A stretch of DNA of 64,000 nucleotides from Scalesia atractyloides. Its lineage: Eukaryota; Streptophyta; Magnoliopsida; Asterales; Asteraceae. The notes under the pieces are model-generated. The model was given only the letters and a program-made list of their open reading frames with translations, was not told the DNA's origin and did not search any database. Location of the stretch: NCBI GenBank assembly GCA_947069175.1, contig CAMTDV010000017.1, positions 36,093,126 through 36,157,125 of the forward strand. Reading direction: 5' to 3'. Positions 1-10,980 of the stretch are shown one piece after another (positions within the stretch are counted from its first letter, which is position 1; each line of letters opens with the position of its first letter). A program made the translations under genes and the position numbers.

Positions 1-683
1 CCTAAGTCAAAGCGTTGACGTAAAAACGCTTTGACTTTGAGCTAAGACCATTATGGTCCAGCCAATGTTCGTAACGAACATGGCTACGTGATCGTAATAA
101 GGTAGGTGTTAATCCCTCAAGAGGGCATCTCCTGAGTACCACATTTGCTTGGTCAATTGACGGGTTAAAGTTATATTAATAAAAAGTTAAACGGGTCAGT
201 TCTGAAATAAACTCATAATTAGCAATGTAGGTGTTATGAACCCGTTTTAACACTCTAATAACTTGGTAATAATTATAAGAACATGTTCGGCTCGTCAATT
301 CCAGGTCTAAGGTCGGTTCACAACCGAAGGTCGCGAAAGTTGACTTTTAGCTATTGTCCCTAAGTTGCATTATGACCATATTGTAGTATACTATAACCCT
401 CTGGAGTTATAGGACATGGTCATGTAGTAATCCGAGCCTTCACACAAGTATCTGTTAAATACGCCTAAAATGCCCATTTGATGTATAAAATGGTTTAAAC
501 ATAATTTTCACATCAAAACTCATACCTACTGATGTAATATCATTATTAGGATTATTTGGGATATTCATTCAGGTTGCAAACTAAGTTTAAATTATAGTTT
601 GCATATTTTGTCTTTAAATGACGATGTTACCCTTTCGGCAATTAAAATGGGTTTTAAACATTCAAATGGACCAAAACTTTATA
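1..683. other. Left half of an interrupted non-coding sequence (probable gypsy LTR, G)
   Basis: No coding region is seen. The stretch is one half of a sequence whose other half continues at 15726 after the S1 insertion, as shown by the 5-bp duplication ttata at 679-683 and 15721-15725. The right half ends GGTGTGACA at 17456, the same terminal bases as the gypsy LTRs ending at 41982 and 56661, so I infer that the whole is a long LTR whose beginning lies outside the window. A perfect 13-bp inverted repeat with an 8-base loop sits at 4-37. Confidence 0.45.
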
Positions 684-1083
684 TGTATGACCGATCCTCA
701 ATGCTTAGGAACCTAAATTTGATATCTAACGTCCATAATAGCGGAAATATTACGTCGTGTGACCAATAGACAAGAATTACTAAGTTAGTCGTCAGTTTCA
801 TTGATTAAACGTTCAGATTATAGACTGACAGAGCTTCGCCTCTGCAATGCCAAAGTTACAAATGAGACACACAAGCTAGGTATTTATAAGACAACAAGTT
901 CGGCCCAAGATGTGCAAGTTCGCCCGAACTTGCCTATGCAAGTTCGGCCGAACATGCCTGGACATGTTATCACATGGGCGAACTTCGCTAAGACACTTCA
1001 TAAATACTTCTTAACCTAGCCTATCTAGCTCTATACAATACAAACTCGATATAAGACTAAGACATAGACATTATGCACCAACA
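684..1083 (-). repeat. S1 3' LTR
   Basis: A 400-bp terminal repeat matching 15321-15720 without net indels. In element sense it runs TGTTGGTGCATAATG to GGTCATACA; the last bases differ from the 5' copy by one substitution. It holds a TATA box (TATAAATA, minus strand, 881-888) with three copies of the CAAGTTCGGNCGAACTTG palindrome family just upstream in element sense (about 895-955). Confidence 0.93.
881..888 (-). promoter_or_regulatory. TATA box of S1 LTR
   Basis: TATAAATACC on the minus strand, repeated at 15518-15525 in the 5' LTR. Palindromic repeats lie immediately upstream, the usual place for LTR enhancer elements. The same ten bases recur inside the element at 5793-5802. Confidence 0.65.
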
Positions 1084-1096
1084 GACTCCCCCTTGG
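1084..1096 (-). other. S1 polypurine tract
   Basis: CCAAGGGGGAGTC on the minus strand lies directly against the 3' LTR. It is the plus-strand primer site for reverse transcription. The S2 element has an equivalent tract at 24442-24455. Confidence 0.85.
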
Positions 1097-1186
1097 ATAT
1101 CGTCTTCGTCTTTTATCAGTCTTCAAAACATTGTCTTCATATAAACATTAACGTACCCGACCAAAGAATTTCTTGTACGGCTTCTT

Positions 1187-4100
1187 TCATCTCTCTTGTC
1201 TCGGATCCGGTGTTTGATCAGTTGGCAGTGGTCTTTTAAAGTTAGCCATCTTGAGAGAACTTTGCCTTATCGCTTTTTCCATCTTTTCTTTAATCGCCTC
1301 ACTTCTGATTTCTTCTTCAAGAAATTCAACTCTTTCCAAATCCCTCCACTTTGTTTGCCACATTTTACCTGAATTCACATTACGTGCATAGCAAACATTG
1401 ACAACTTTCTGATACTGCATCGCTTGTACCTTTTCTCTTTCTACAAAAACAATCTTGCTGTAGAAAAGGCATTTATATCTTCTCTCGAGCAGTTAACCAA
1501 CCACATAGGATCTAGAATCCTTAACATCCACCACAATCCTCTCATACCTTGATAACCCATCACTTCAACTCGTTCCTTAGCAATATCCAAGTGATCTTCA
1601 AACTTTAATACAATCACTGCTTCGCATGTAGCTGGATCAATCTGCCACCACTTGAATAAAGGATAAAAGTTCTGTTCGATCGGCATAAGTGGCATATTCC
1701 TCATGGCTCTAGGATGTTTCATAATCAACGTTATGTCCTTATCTCCTGTAACCTTGTTAACTTTTATTCTTCGTCTCAGAATAAATGGCTTCCAGTGATT
1801 CCAACCTTTTTCAGCTTCGTACTTAATCATCTTCTACAATAATTGATCAATTGTCTTCATCTGATAAGTAACATTCACTATTTGTACCAGATATTCCATA
1901 TCCCAATACGGCAATCTCTTTAAATCAGCAAGATATTTGAAGTACTGCACTCCAAACTCTCTTTTGATTGCATATACATTGAGCTCCTTAAACCATCCCC
2001 AACTCAATATATCTCCAAAAGAAACATTTTTATCTCTGGTGAAGAATGCTAGTGAACGTCGAAACTTACGTTCATGAGGCATCTCCTTGAACCAGGTCTT
2101 TCTCGCTTCAGCTATCTCTTCTTTGGTCATTGGCCTAGGAATTTTTCCTTCACGTAGCTCTTCAGCAATTCTATCTTTCAACATTTCTTCATTCAACTCT
2201 TTATATATTTCTTCAAAAGTAGGAAAACTTTCTGAATCCTGACCAACATACTTAGATTTCTGTTCTGTTTCATCGTCTGAGGACCAGTCTTCAACAATCA
2301 CACGATTATACTCATCGGCCTCAAACCTTCTTTCATACTGATACTCTTTAGGTTCAAATGTGTTAACATCCATAACCTCTTTAAAATCAAACTCCAAGTT
2401 CTCAGCTTCAACTTCAACTAGTTTCACCAGATCTTCTTTCGTGTAATTATGTACAAACTCACCTTCTTCAACATTGTGTTCCAACATCAGTATTAAAGGC
2501 TTCGTAGGTACTGCAGTCATAGGCTTCGCAAAACGATCAACATCTAGTAAATCAATATTATCTGAAGGCCTTTTTTGCCCTGACTCCCCCTGGCTTTTAT
2601 CTTCCATTCGATTAGATTCATCGTCCACCAGATCAGAAAAATCAAATTCATCAGAAACTTTAGCTTCATTGATCTTTAAGCCTGTACCACCCTGATCAAA
2701 ATCATCATCACCTTGATCAAAATCATCATCGTCATCCCCAACATTCCAATCTTCATATCCTTCTTCCTCTTCGTCATTCTTATCTTCCTTCTCGGCTTCT
2801 TCATTGTATTTTTCTTCAGTAACAATGGTAGGATCAGAAGGCTTGACAGATTCGTCAACCTTTTGTATATCAGACTCAGAAGCTTTTGAAACATCTTCAG
2901 TAGACTTCTCGGGTAGTAGATTTAGGGGCTTCACCCTCAACCTGTTTCCCTTTACCACTCTCAGCCAACTCTTTCTCAGCACGTTCCTTGGCTTCTTGAC
3001 GATCCAGACGATCGTATTCAGCGATAAAATCAATATTCAGATTATTGGATAACACCTTTTGTAATATGATGAATCTTCGATCATTCAGAGCTTGAATTTT
3101 CTTCATTCTGCAATCTCTGTTTGTAATTTTTCATTGGCGTCCTACAGACTTTCTATCAACGCCTTGTAATATTCTCGTTCATTCTCGAGCACCTTCACTT
3201 TATCGTCAAGTATTTCTTTTTCAACTTTTCTCTGATTCACCTTCTTTACAAGCTCAGCCTTTTCAACCTCAATCTGTGCAACTTTATCTTCTAATACCTT
3301 CACACGTTTTTCCAACATTTCAGCATTTGTCTCTGGGAAAAATTCATCCAAAATCTTCAAGACTGATTGGACCGTGTGGCATATCACCAAACATACTACC
3401 CCTTGGTGTCGTAGGTGTTAAATCTTTTGGTGTTGCAGCTTTTGGTGTAGACTTCTTCGGCATAGAGCTTTCAGGAACAGAAGTCTTTTGAGCACTCGGC
3501 GATTAACCGATCGGAACTTCAATAAATTCAGACACAGGAGGTTCTTGTGTAACTCCTGGCCTTTCAGCTTCGACATGAACGATACAGGAGGTTCTTGTGG
3601 AAGAGGTTCTTGTGTTGCTCCTTTCTCCTTAGCACCAGAAGGTTCTTGTGTGGCTTCTGTGCTTTGCACCTTGCTTTTGTATCTTTTGCTCACCGCTTTC
3701 TGAGCTTTCTTAGCTTTTCTTTTTCCTTTTGTATGCGGTGACCCTGTAGTTTTCTTTGATATTTCGATAGCAGGAGACTTTGTTCGTTTAGTCTTTTTTC
3801 TTTGGCCTCTCCTCATCAGATTCTTTTTCTGCACTTGGATCAAAATCTGCATCCAATCTCCTTTCTTTTTCTGCTCTTATTTCAGCCTCTGTCTTTTCAG
3901 GCTCTTTATCAGATTCTTCATTTTCGGACGTAGCAGAAATTACTTCTTCTTGAGTCGACTTCACAGTTTCTTGACTCTCATTAACAGCTGCAGCGCTCGA
4001 GCCAGCCACTGCTTCAACATTCTCAGTCTCCTCCTCATCAACAAGCAAAATTTCAACTTTCTTTGACGCTCGCTTCTTTTTCGGTTTATCAGCTTCAGCT

Positions 4101-5003
4101 TTCAAAAACCATTCACTCCTTGCCTTCGGTTTGAATTCTTTAAACCATTCTTGCTCGGCTTTAAGTTCCTTTTCATCGTCACTACCATCCTTTCTCCATT
4201 TGTTTCCAAGTGGCGAGACTTAACTCTGAATCTTTAATAGCTCCGAATACTGGCTTGGCAATAGGAGCTGAAGCTTGTTTCTGAAACTTGATAAGCTTCT
4301 TCACTGTGGTTTCATCGAGATGAACTATGTAAAGAACGTCATTCGGATCTCGAGCAATGTTGGCATATTTTTCATCAATCAACATTTGAATAAACCTCGG
4401 ATATAAGCACAACCTCGAATCCTCCATGTTCTTCGACATGTTAGTAAACACTAACTTTGAAACGTTTAACGGCTTCTTCAGAATAAGCGCCGTTGCCATG
4501 CTAGCCAAATAATCATGAACATCATCTAAACCGGCTTTGCGATGGCTAAAAGTATGAATCAACGCATGAATCAGAAGCTTGTATGGGTTAGGCACTTCCC
4601 CTTTCTTTAGCGTTGGCTTGTTTACGCTTCCCTTGTAGCCCATGCGGAAAAAGCATCCGCGAACCATCTTTTCGTCTAGATGAATCAGATCATCTTCTTT
4701 ATCTTTGAGCACTAAAATTCTTCGAATATCGCCTTCGGTTACTGTGATCGGCTTTAGCTCATCACCAACTTGTACCGTAGAAGAGATTGTCTTCTCGTCA
4801 GCGCTTAAGCTTGCGTTCATCCAGAAGTGAACAATATGAGATCGATAAGATACTGTGCGCTCAGTAATTGCACGGCGAATATGACTGTCTTCGAGAAACT
4901 TCAAAATGCTGTCATATTCTTTCAGCGACGGACAAATAGACTTGTCAAGTGTGATACATGGATTGTGCGTTTTCGAAACTGAGAAAACACGTGCTGGAAT
5001 CTG
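1187..5003 (-). pseudogene. S1 third gene (ORF3, 'env-like' of Sireviruses), decayed
   Basis: Open stretches run, in 5' to 3' order, through 5027-4182, 4105-3788, 3852-3418, 3390-3142, 3106-2897, 3033-1834, 1830-1441 and 1420-1187, so it is broken by several frameshifts and at least one in-frame stop (between 1834 and 1830). The N-terminal part (about 280 residues) contains a YDSILKFLEDSHIRRAIT segment and, later, LCLYPRFIQMLIDEKY. The middle is Lys/Glu/Ser-rich with an Asp-rich run near 2695-2745 and probable coiled coil near 3142-3390. The C-terminal part has DILSWGWFKELNVYAIKREF, PLMPIEQNF and LDPMWLVN. The same N- and C-terminal blocks occur in S2's third gene (21159-24421). No clear signal peptide or membrane segment is visible, so 'env-like' is only the conventional name; the function is unknown. 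A splice acceptor (pyrimidine-rich then CACAG) ends at about 5004 in element sense, so the start codon probably lay in an upstream exon and the ATG at 5027 would be intronic. Confidence 0.75.
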
Positions 5004-5636
5004 TGCATGGAAAACAACATAAAACAATTAGCACGCTTTTCAAGAAAAAATCACAAATTTTTTTCTAACACTTTAATCAAGTTCGGGTGAACTTGATTAG
5101 TGTTAAACACTCTGATTTTAATAAGTTCGCCCGAACATGTAACAAACATGTTCAACTTTTTTCTAATGCAAGTTCGGGCGAACTTACAGTTTTTATTATT
5201 CAATTTTTCCTAAGTTTGGCCGAACATGTATGAGACACATGTTTCACATTAAAGAACAAATTCGGGAGAACTTACAGTTCAAACAAATCACTTTTGGTTA
5301 ACATAAGTTCGGTCGAACATGATTGGATCAAAAACATTTCAACAATCAAGTTCGGTCGAACATGTTTCTGGTTCATTTAGTTGTGTTTTGGACAAGTCCG
5401 GTCGAACTTGACAACAAGTTCGGGAACTTGTCGTCTTCTTCAACAGACCAACCAAGTTTAAGCATGCAAACATGTATTTTAGTTCAATCAAAATCAATTT
5501 CACGGTCGATTTTAAGTGTAGATCAAAGATCTATGTTCAATTTTGTTCAACAACACCTAAATCTATCAGATTTTAAGTTTTAGATCTATTTTTGTTTGTT
5601 AACAGTTCTATTCATGGTTTATTCTCAAATTAGTAC
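5004..5636 (-). other. Candidate intron/leader before S1 ORF3, with palindrome array
   Basis: In element sense a good donor (GCAGAG|GTACTA, about 5636) and acceptor (TTTCCATGCACAG|AT, about 5004) bound a 630-bp non-coding stretch. It holds about eight copies of the CAAGTTCGGNCGAACTTG family between 5078 and 5411. Splicing is inferred from signals only. Confidence 0.4.
5078..5411. repeat. S1 palindrome array, ORF3-proximal cluster
   Basis: Repeated, slightly varied 18-bp palindromes of consensus CAAGTTCGGNCGAACTTG at about 5078, 5122, 5170, 5210, 5261, 5304, 5347 and 5394. Some pair over longer arms (the first is symmetric from aatcaagttc to gaacttgatt). Several have CATG in place of CTTG at one end. 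Confidence 0.85.
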
Positions 5637-5773
5637 CTCTGCCGTAGTAATTGGCGTGCTAATCACCAAAAACTAACTTCAATCAGACAGTATAACGGCA
5701 TGCAAATGACAATTTCACTCAAATTCTCTAACAGCTCAAGTTCGCTCAAAACGGTTCTGATAACAAGTAAAAG

Positions 5774-5957
5774 AGTTCGGCCGAACTTGAATGGTATTTA
5801 TACCATGTCAAGTTAGGGCGAACTTGTTAAGCCCAACCTGAGGCCCAGAGAAGTTCGAGCGAACTTATCTTTTAAAACAACAAACAACCATTTGCAACTT
5901 CGGTCGAACTTGCTGTTTGTGAAAACTTGATATTGTTTAGCAAGTTCGGCTGAACTT
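5774..5957. repeat. S1 palindrome array around the internal TATA box
   Basis: Copies of the same palindrome family at about 5774, 5809, 5851, 5897 and 5940. All but the first lie upstream of the internal TATA box in element sense, as in the LTR. Confidence 0.85.
5795..5802 (-). promoter_or_regulatory. Internal TATA box upstream of S1 ORF3
   Basis: TATAAATACC on the minus strand, identical to the LTR TATA context (881-888), lies among the same palindromes and 0.8 kb before ORF3. Promoter activity is inferred. Confidence 0.45.
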
Positions 5958-7496
5958 GCCAAACCTCAAAATTTTAATTTTTTTCAAATTTTTCAAAATT
6001 TTCATTTTTAACCCTGAACTTTCCAACTTTTTACCAGTTATGAAAAACCACTCAGTTGATAAAGTCTAAGCTAATGACCTTGGTTAACCGATTTGTCTGC
6101 CGAGTCCAAGTTAATGACCCCGGTTTGACCTGTTACGAACAAACTGTTGATATTTTCAAAATCAAAGTTTCAAATTAATGAACTTTTTATCGTTTTGACT
6201 TTTCAGATTAACAGATTAGCTCCCAGCCCGTTGTCAAAGAGATTCCCACCAGTTCTAGCACCTTACCAGATTTCGAAGATCCGTTCTCCAACATTGGTTT
6301 GCTGAAAACAATATAGAAATAAAATCTTTTTGTATTTTTGTAAGTTTATGCTAAAACACACCAAAAATCTTTTTGATTTTAATCTGTAAAGCTGAAATAC
6401 AATGAAATAAGCAATGTTAACTATGTACAGACATATTTACAGACATATTTTTGTGAATTCGTGTCTAAGGATCATATCAGTTGATTGAGACATATCACTG
6501 GTACTATTGACCTTTAACTGACTTTAAGTTTTAAACTCGTTTATCTAGATTGTCGATATGTTTGTCCACTTAAGCTTTACCACATTTCTCAACTGTTTCA
6601 AGATATGTTAAGGTAGAATTTATGAAACTTGACTTATCTATGGTTCTCACTTCTTGAATATACTCCCGTATCCAGATTCCCTAGATTTCATCTTACAGGT
6701 GAATATAGTGTAATTGATATCTGTATCTAGGTTGTGCGAAACCTTGAGAGCTCAGGTTAGTACTACCGTACAGACAAAGAGATGAAGGCTAGTCTTTAAG
6801 GTGTGTTCCACTTAAGGAATCTTTTCAGCATTGCATATGATTATATCTTTCGATACTTTTCAATATTGCATGCAATTTGGGGGTTTAAAGAGAAAGTATT
6901 ATAGAAGTTCTAGGCCATTGCTTTCGCAAAATCAGAAGAACTTGTATAATACCCCAGATATCAACTATCTATAAAGACCTCGTATCTCAGAATCAGGCAA
7001 TCTTTCAAACGAAATTTCGGAGTACTAAGTCCATATATCCAAGATGTGTTAATCCACAAGATAAAGCAGTTGCAAAATTTAGTTTATATCTCGAAAACAG
7101 TTTACTGAACGTGTTAAGCCTATCGATACATCCATAGTAAGACTCGTTTATTACTTTTTAAAACTTTACATTTCTTTAGCATACTGTGATAGTCCACTGA
7201 TGTACTATCATTTCCTTTTATGACACTGAATTCTTTTTGTCTTTTTCAACGTTTTTGAACATTTTGAATTTTTATATGTTTTTGGATTTTAAAATTTTTC
7301 GAATGTTTTTGTATTTTCTCTAACATTTCTCCTCCTAAAATCAAAAACATCTTTTTAGATTTTAGTTTTTAATAAAATTCTAAACTAGAAAAGTATTTAC
7401 AAACCAATGTGGATCACGCGAACTCGTCATCCGATCCGTATTCAACCTCAGGTGCGCACCTGTCAGCAAATTTTTCATACCGTTAATTCTCAACAA
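5958..7496 (-). other. S1 non-coding spacer between pol and ORF3
   Basis: About 1.5 kb without a coding region. Two blocks are shared with the spacer of S2 in the same order: 6971-7020 (matching 18993-19043, roughly 40 of 50 positions) and 6753-6784 (matching 19232-19263, about 28 of 32). A purine-rich AGGAGGAG run near 7330 resembles the extra polypurine tracts seen after pol in S2. Confidence 0.6.
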
Positions 7497-8048
7497 TTAT
7501 TTAAACCGTGATAATGAAAATGGTTTAGTATAAAAATCAGCCTTTTGTTCGTCGGTGTGGATTTTTTCTATTCGTACCAATTTCTTTTCGTAGCAATCAC
7601 GAATGAAATGATAACGAATTTCAATGTGTTTTGTGCGTGAGTGATGAACCGGATTTTTAGTTATATCGATGGCTGCCTTGTTATTAACATACAGCGGAGT
7701 GTCTAGAAATTGCATACCATAGTCTCTCATCTGTTGTTGAATCCACAGAATCTGTGAACAACAACTGGAGGCCGAGATATACTCAGATTCACAGGTAGAG
7801 AGAGCGACCGTAGTCTGTTTCTTATAGTGCCAGGTTACCATTCTTGTTCCGAAGAACTAGCATCCCGCTGTAGTTGATTTTGAGTTCAACTTATCTACAC
7901 CAAAATCGGAATCAGCATAGCCTGTGAGATAGAAATTGTCGTTCTTCGGTACCACAAACCGGTGCTTGGGCATCCTTTTAGATATCTGAAGATACGCTTC
8001 ACAGTATGCATGTGTAAGATCCTCGGGCTTGACTGATATCTGGCGCAT
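7497..8048 (-). pseudogene. S1 RNase H domain of pol
   Basis: Copia RNase H that would degrade RNA in the RNA-DNA hybrid. The stretch 8048-7857 and 7841-7497 is one reading frame interrupted by a TAG at 7857, where the relatives have Gln after TTAGC; this fits CAG to TAG. Recognisable motifs are ALSTCESEYISAS, ILWIQQQMRDYG, TKHIEIRYHFIRDCYE and a degraded ADLFTK motif (KADFYTK). It follows RT in another frame, so there is also a frameshift near 7900-8040. Confidence 0.85.
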
Positions 8049-8935
8049 AGGCAGGTTGGGTACATAATATCTGGGCGTGATGTCATCAGATACATCAGCG
8101 ATCCAATCATCGATCTGTATAACGTCTCGTCAACTTTGGCTCTAGTCTCGTCAACGCAAATGCCATGATTTAGAACAAGAGGCGTAGATAGAGGCTTCAG
8201 GCTTTCCATTCCAAACTTCTTCAAGATGTCGTGAACATACTTAGTCTGGTGAATGAAAATACCATCCGGAAGCTGATCTACTTGCAAACCAAGAAAGAAC
8301 TTCATTTCGCCCATCAAGGACGTTTCAAATTTCTTTTTCATGATTCCCTCAAACTCCTTGCAGAGACTATCATTTGTAGATCCAAAGATGATGTCGTCAA
8401 CGTAGATTTGAAGTATAATCAGATGGCCATCAACTTCTCTGGTGAAAAGAGTACTATCCACAGTTCCTCTGATAAAGTCGTTTCCGACGAGATGTTGTGA
8501 TAACGTCTCGTACCAAGCTCTCGGGGCTTGGTGTAGACTGTAGAGTGCTTTATCCAGTAGGTACGCTTTCTTCTTGTTAAGTGGATCGACAAACCCCGGT
8601 GGTTGTCCAACGTACACCTTCTCGCGTAATTTGCAATACAGAAGAGTTGATTTGACATCCAATTGATAGACCTTAAATCCTTTCCATGATGCAAAAGCTA
8701 GAAATATTCGAATAGATTCCAATCGAGCTACTGGTGCATAGACTTCCGTGTAGTCTATCCCTTCCTGCTGGTGAAATCCCTTGACAACAAGCCTAGCTTT
8801 GTTACGAACAATAACTCCTCTATCATCACGTTTACACTTAAAGACCCATTCTGTATCAATTGCTTTCTGATTTTCTAGTAGGTCTTCAAGCTTCCACATA
8901 CCCAACTTCTCAAACTGCAATAATTCTTCTTGCAT
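7895..8935 (-). pseudogene. S1 reverse transcriptase domain
   Basis: An open stretch of 346 residues covering nearly the whole copia RT. Motifs in order: MWKLEDL start region, EWVFKCKRD, ARLVVKGFHQQEGIDYTEVYAPV, KVYQLDVKSTLLYCKL, ALYSLHQAPRAWY, the catalytic YVDDIIFGST, FFLGLQVDQ, GSLMYLMTSRPDIMY. The two Asp of YVDD and the earlier LDVK Asp are present. The end is out of frame with RNase H. It is the longest preserved piece of pol and the best segment for phylogeny. Confidence 0.9.
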
Positions 8936-8958
8936 TGCTTGTACCCAGTTTTCATCTG

Positions 8959-9509
8959 CTAAAGCTTCATTAACTGTCTTAGGCTCAATCTGATAGATGA
9001 AACATGAATGGAAACAATAGTTCTAGGTTGTAGCAACACGTGTGTAGAAACCACTGAGTGCTTTATTAATTTGCCATCGAGTTCTAACACTAGTTTGAAG
9101 TTCTCCGATAATATTTGTTGACGGATGATAGGAATATGATCGCAGCAATTCTTCACTTGGAACATCTACGGAGTTTTGCTGATTAGTGATGTTGAGATCA
9201 ACAACCAATTCAATGTTTGGAGAGCTTGATGAAGCTTCATATCTGTTGTTCCGGACTGCAGATTGATTAAGAACTAGTTATCTGCTCCACTTCTTCATCT
9301 AAAGAAGATGAATCCCCATCAGCATCAAATGTTGGTGTTTCATCTGAATCAGAATCTTGATTCTGAGGCATACTGGGCTCCGTTGTTGTATTCATTGGTT
9401 CAGTAGAGGCATTCGTCGGAAGAGTAGTGGGTGATGATAATGTTTCAGAAACATTTTCAGCCGGAACACCACTATTGTTTGAACTTGCGCCAGAAGAAGA
9501 TGGATCCAA
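8959..9509 (-). pseudogene. S1 integrase-RT linker (Ser/Thr-rich), broken
   Basis: A low-complexity linker between integrase and RT. The piece 9509-9267 is rich in Ser, Thr, Asn and Pro (DPSSSGASSNNSGVPAENV) and ends in an acidic run; 9208-8959 carries a basic segment in two frames. Such linkers are normal for Sirevirus pol and have no assigned catalytic role. Confidence 0.55.
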
Positions 9510-9553
9510 CGTGGGTTAATTAACCACAATTGGTCGAACAATTTGCTCTTGAT

Positions 9554-10431
9554 TCACTGACTGGTGAAGATAATATAATGCTGCAATTTCTTATTCAGTT
9601 GGTTCTTTGGGCAAGTCAAATGACTTCCAAAGGTCTTGATAGTTAAACAGCCACACGTCACCTTTCCTTTGAACAGGATCCGTGTAGTTGAACAATCCAC
9701 GTGCTGTGCTTCAATAACCTTTCGCAATGAAGGAACATATACTCTTCTCAACGGACTCGCATATCCGACAAAGAAACCTTTGAGAGATTTAGCTCCGAAT
9801 TTGCCATCTTGGTCTATTACGGTACATGGAGTACCGAATGGTTCTAAGAATTTCAAATTTGGCTTCCGTCGGTTTATCATCTCAAAACATGTTTTCTTAG
9901 TTGGTTTGACAGTGAGAACCCTGTTTAGCGTGTAGCAAGCCGCAACAACTGCTTCACTCCAGAAGCTGATTGGAAGTTTAGAATCTACAAGCATGGTTCT
10001 CGCAGTTTCAATCAAAGTTCAATTCTTCCGTTCAGCAACTCCGTTTTGCTGTGGAGTATAGGGAGCACTAAACTCGTGCAGAATCCCTTTTGCGTTGCAG
10101 AATTCCTTCATTTTGTTATTCTTAAACTATGTGCCGTTGTCACTTCTAATTCGTCTGACCGGCAGATGATAAATGTTCTCGAGTTTCTTGAATAGAATAA
10201 CCAAGTTCTCGAACGTTTCGTCTTTTGATTCTTGAAAGAATACCCACGAATATCTCCAATAGTCATCATGGCCAAGCAATATAAGTCTCCTGATATGCTT
10301 CGAACATTTACAGGACCAAATAAATCCATGTGGAGACGTTCTAATGGCAGCTTGATTGAGTTTAGAATTTTCTTCGGATGCGATTTCTTGATCTGCTTTC
10401 CCTTCTTGCATTCCAAGCAATGATCAGACAT
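9554..10431 (-). pseudogene. S1 integrase core and C-terminal region, broken
   Basis: Integrase would join element cDNA to chromosomal DNA. The zinc-binding Cys pair (HCLECKKGKQ) starts at 10431, MDLFGP carries the first catalytic Asp, then the frame changes at about 10260 to DDYWRYSWVFF and RSDNGT with the second Asp. Bases near 10030-10060 encode the PQQNGVAERKN block with the catalytic Glu, followed by ETARTMLVDSKLPISFWSEA in 10015-9554 and a GFFVGYA block. At least one frameshift and one or more stops break it. Confidence 0.85.
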
Positions 10432-10686
10432 CTAAAAACTTCGAATATTTACGCCTTCTACAAGATCATTATGAACCAAGAAATTCATTTTTCGCAAATG
10501 AATATGCCCCATCTTGCGATACCAAAGAATAGAATCTTTTTCAGTAGCCTTTGATACAAAGCATTGTGCTGATTGTGATGAAGTGGTAGCAACACCCATA
10601 TCAAGAACATATAAATCATTCTCTCGCAGTGCTCGCATCAAAATCCACTCATCTGGAATTTTGAATCCGGATTCAAGATAATACAC
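10432..10686 (-). pseudogene. S1 GAG-pre-integrase / integrase zinc-finger start
   Basis: The conserved WYRKMGHIHLRKMNFLV block holds the two His of the integrase HHCC finger; the Cys pair follows at 10431. Both pieces are in one frame, separated by a TAG codon at 10432, so this break is a single nonsense change. Confidence 0.8.
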
Positions 10687-10880
10687 TCCCTGTCGTTGAA
10701 ATGAACTGTAAACTTCTTGTCACAAATCTGCGATATACTCAGAAGATTGTTCTCAAGTTCTGCAATATAGTTCACGCGATCAAATGAAACTACGCTATTG
10801 GAGAGTTTTCCCTCGGCGACTATCCTTCCACCTTGATTTCATGCAAATCCAACATATCCACCATTGATAGCTTTAATGTT

Positions 10881-10960
10881 GAATAGCAATGCCTTTATTC
10901 CCGTCTTGTGCCTGGATGCTCCACTATCCAAAATCCACTTTGAAAGTATGGATCTTTGGA
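10881..10960 (-). pseudogene. S1 aspartic protease active site
   Basis: Minus-strand translation gives WILDSGASRHKTG, with the catalytic DSG codons at 10928-10920. This is the copia protease that would process gag-pol. It is in a different frame from the gag extension before it and the integrase after it, so the protease is broken on both sides. Confidence 0.8.
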
Positions 10961-10980
10961 GCCCCTACAAAATTCAGAAT

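Noticed and set aside
5323..5583. Open frame of 86 residues
   Set aside because: On the strand opposite to S1's genes, within the palindrome array of the candidate intron.
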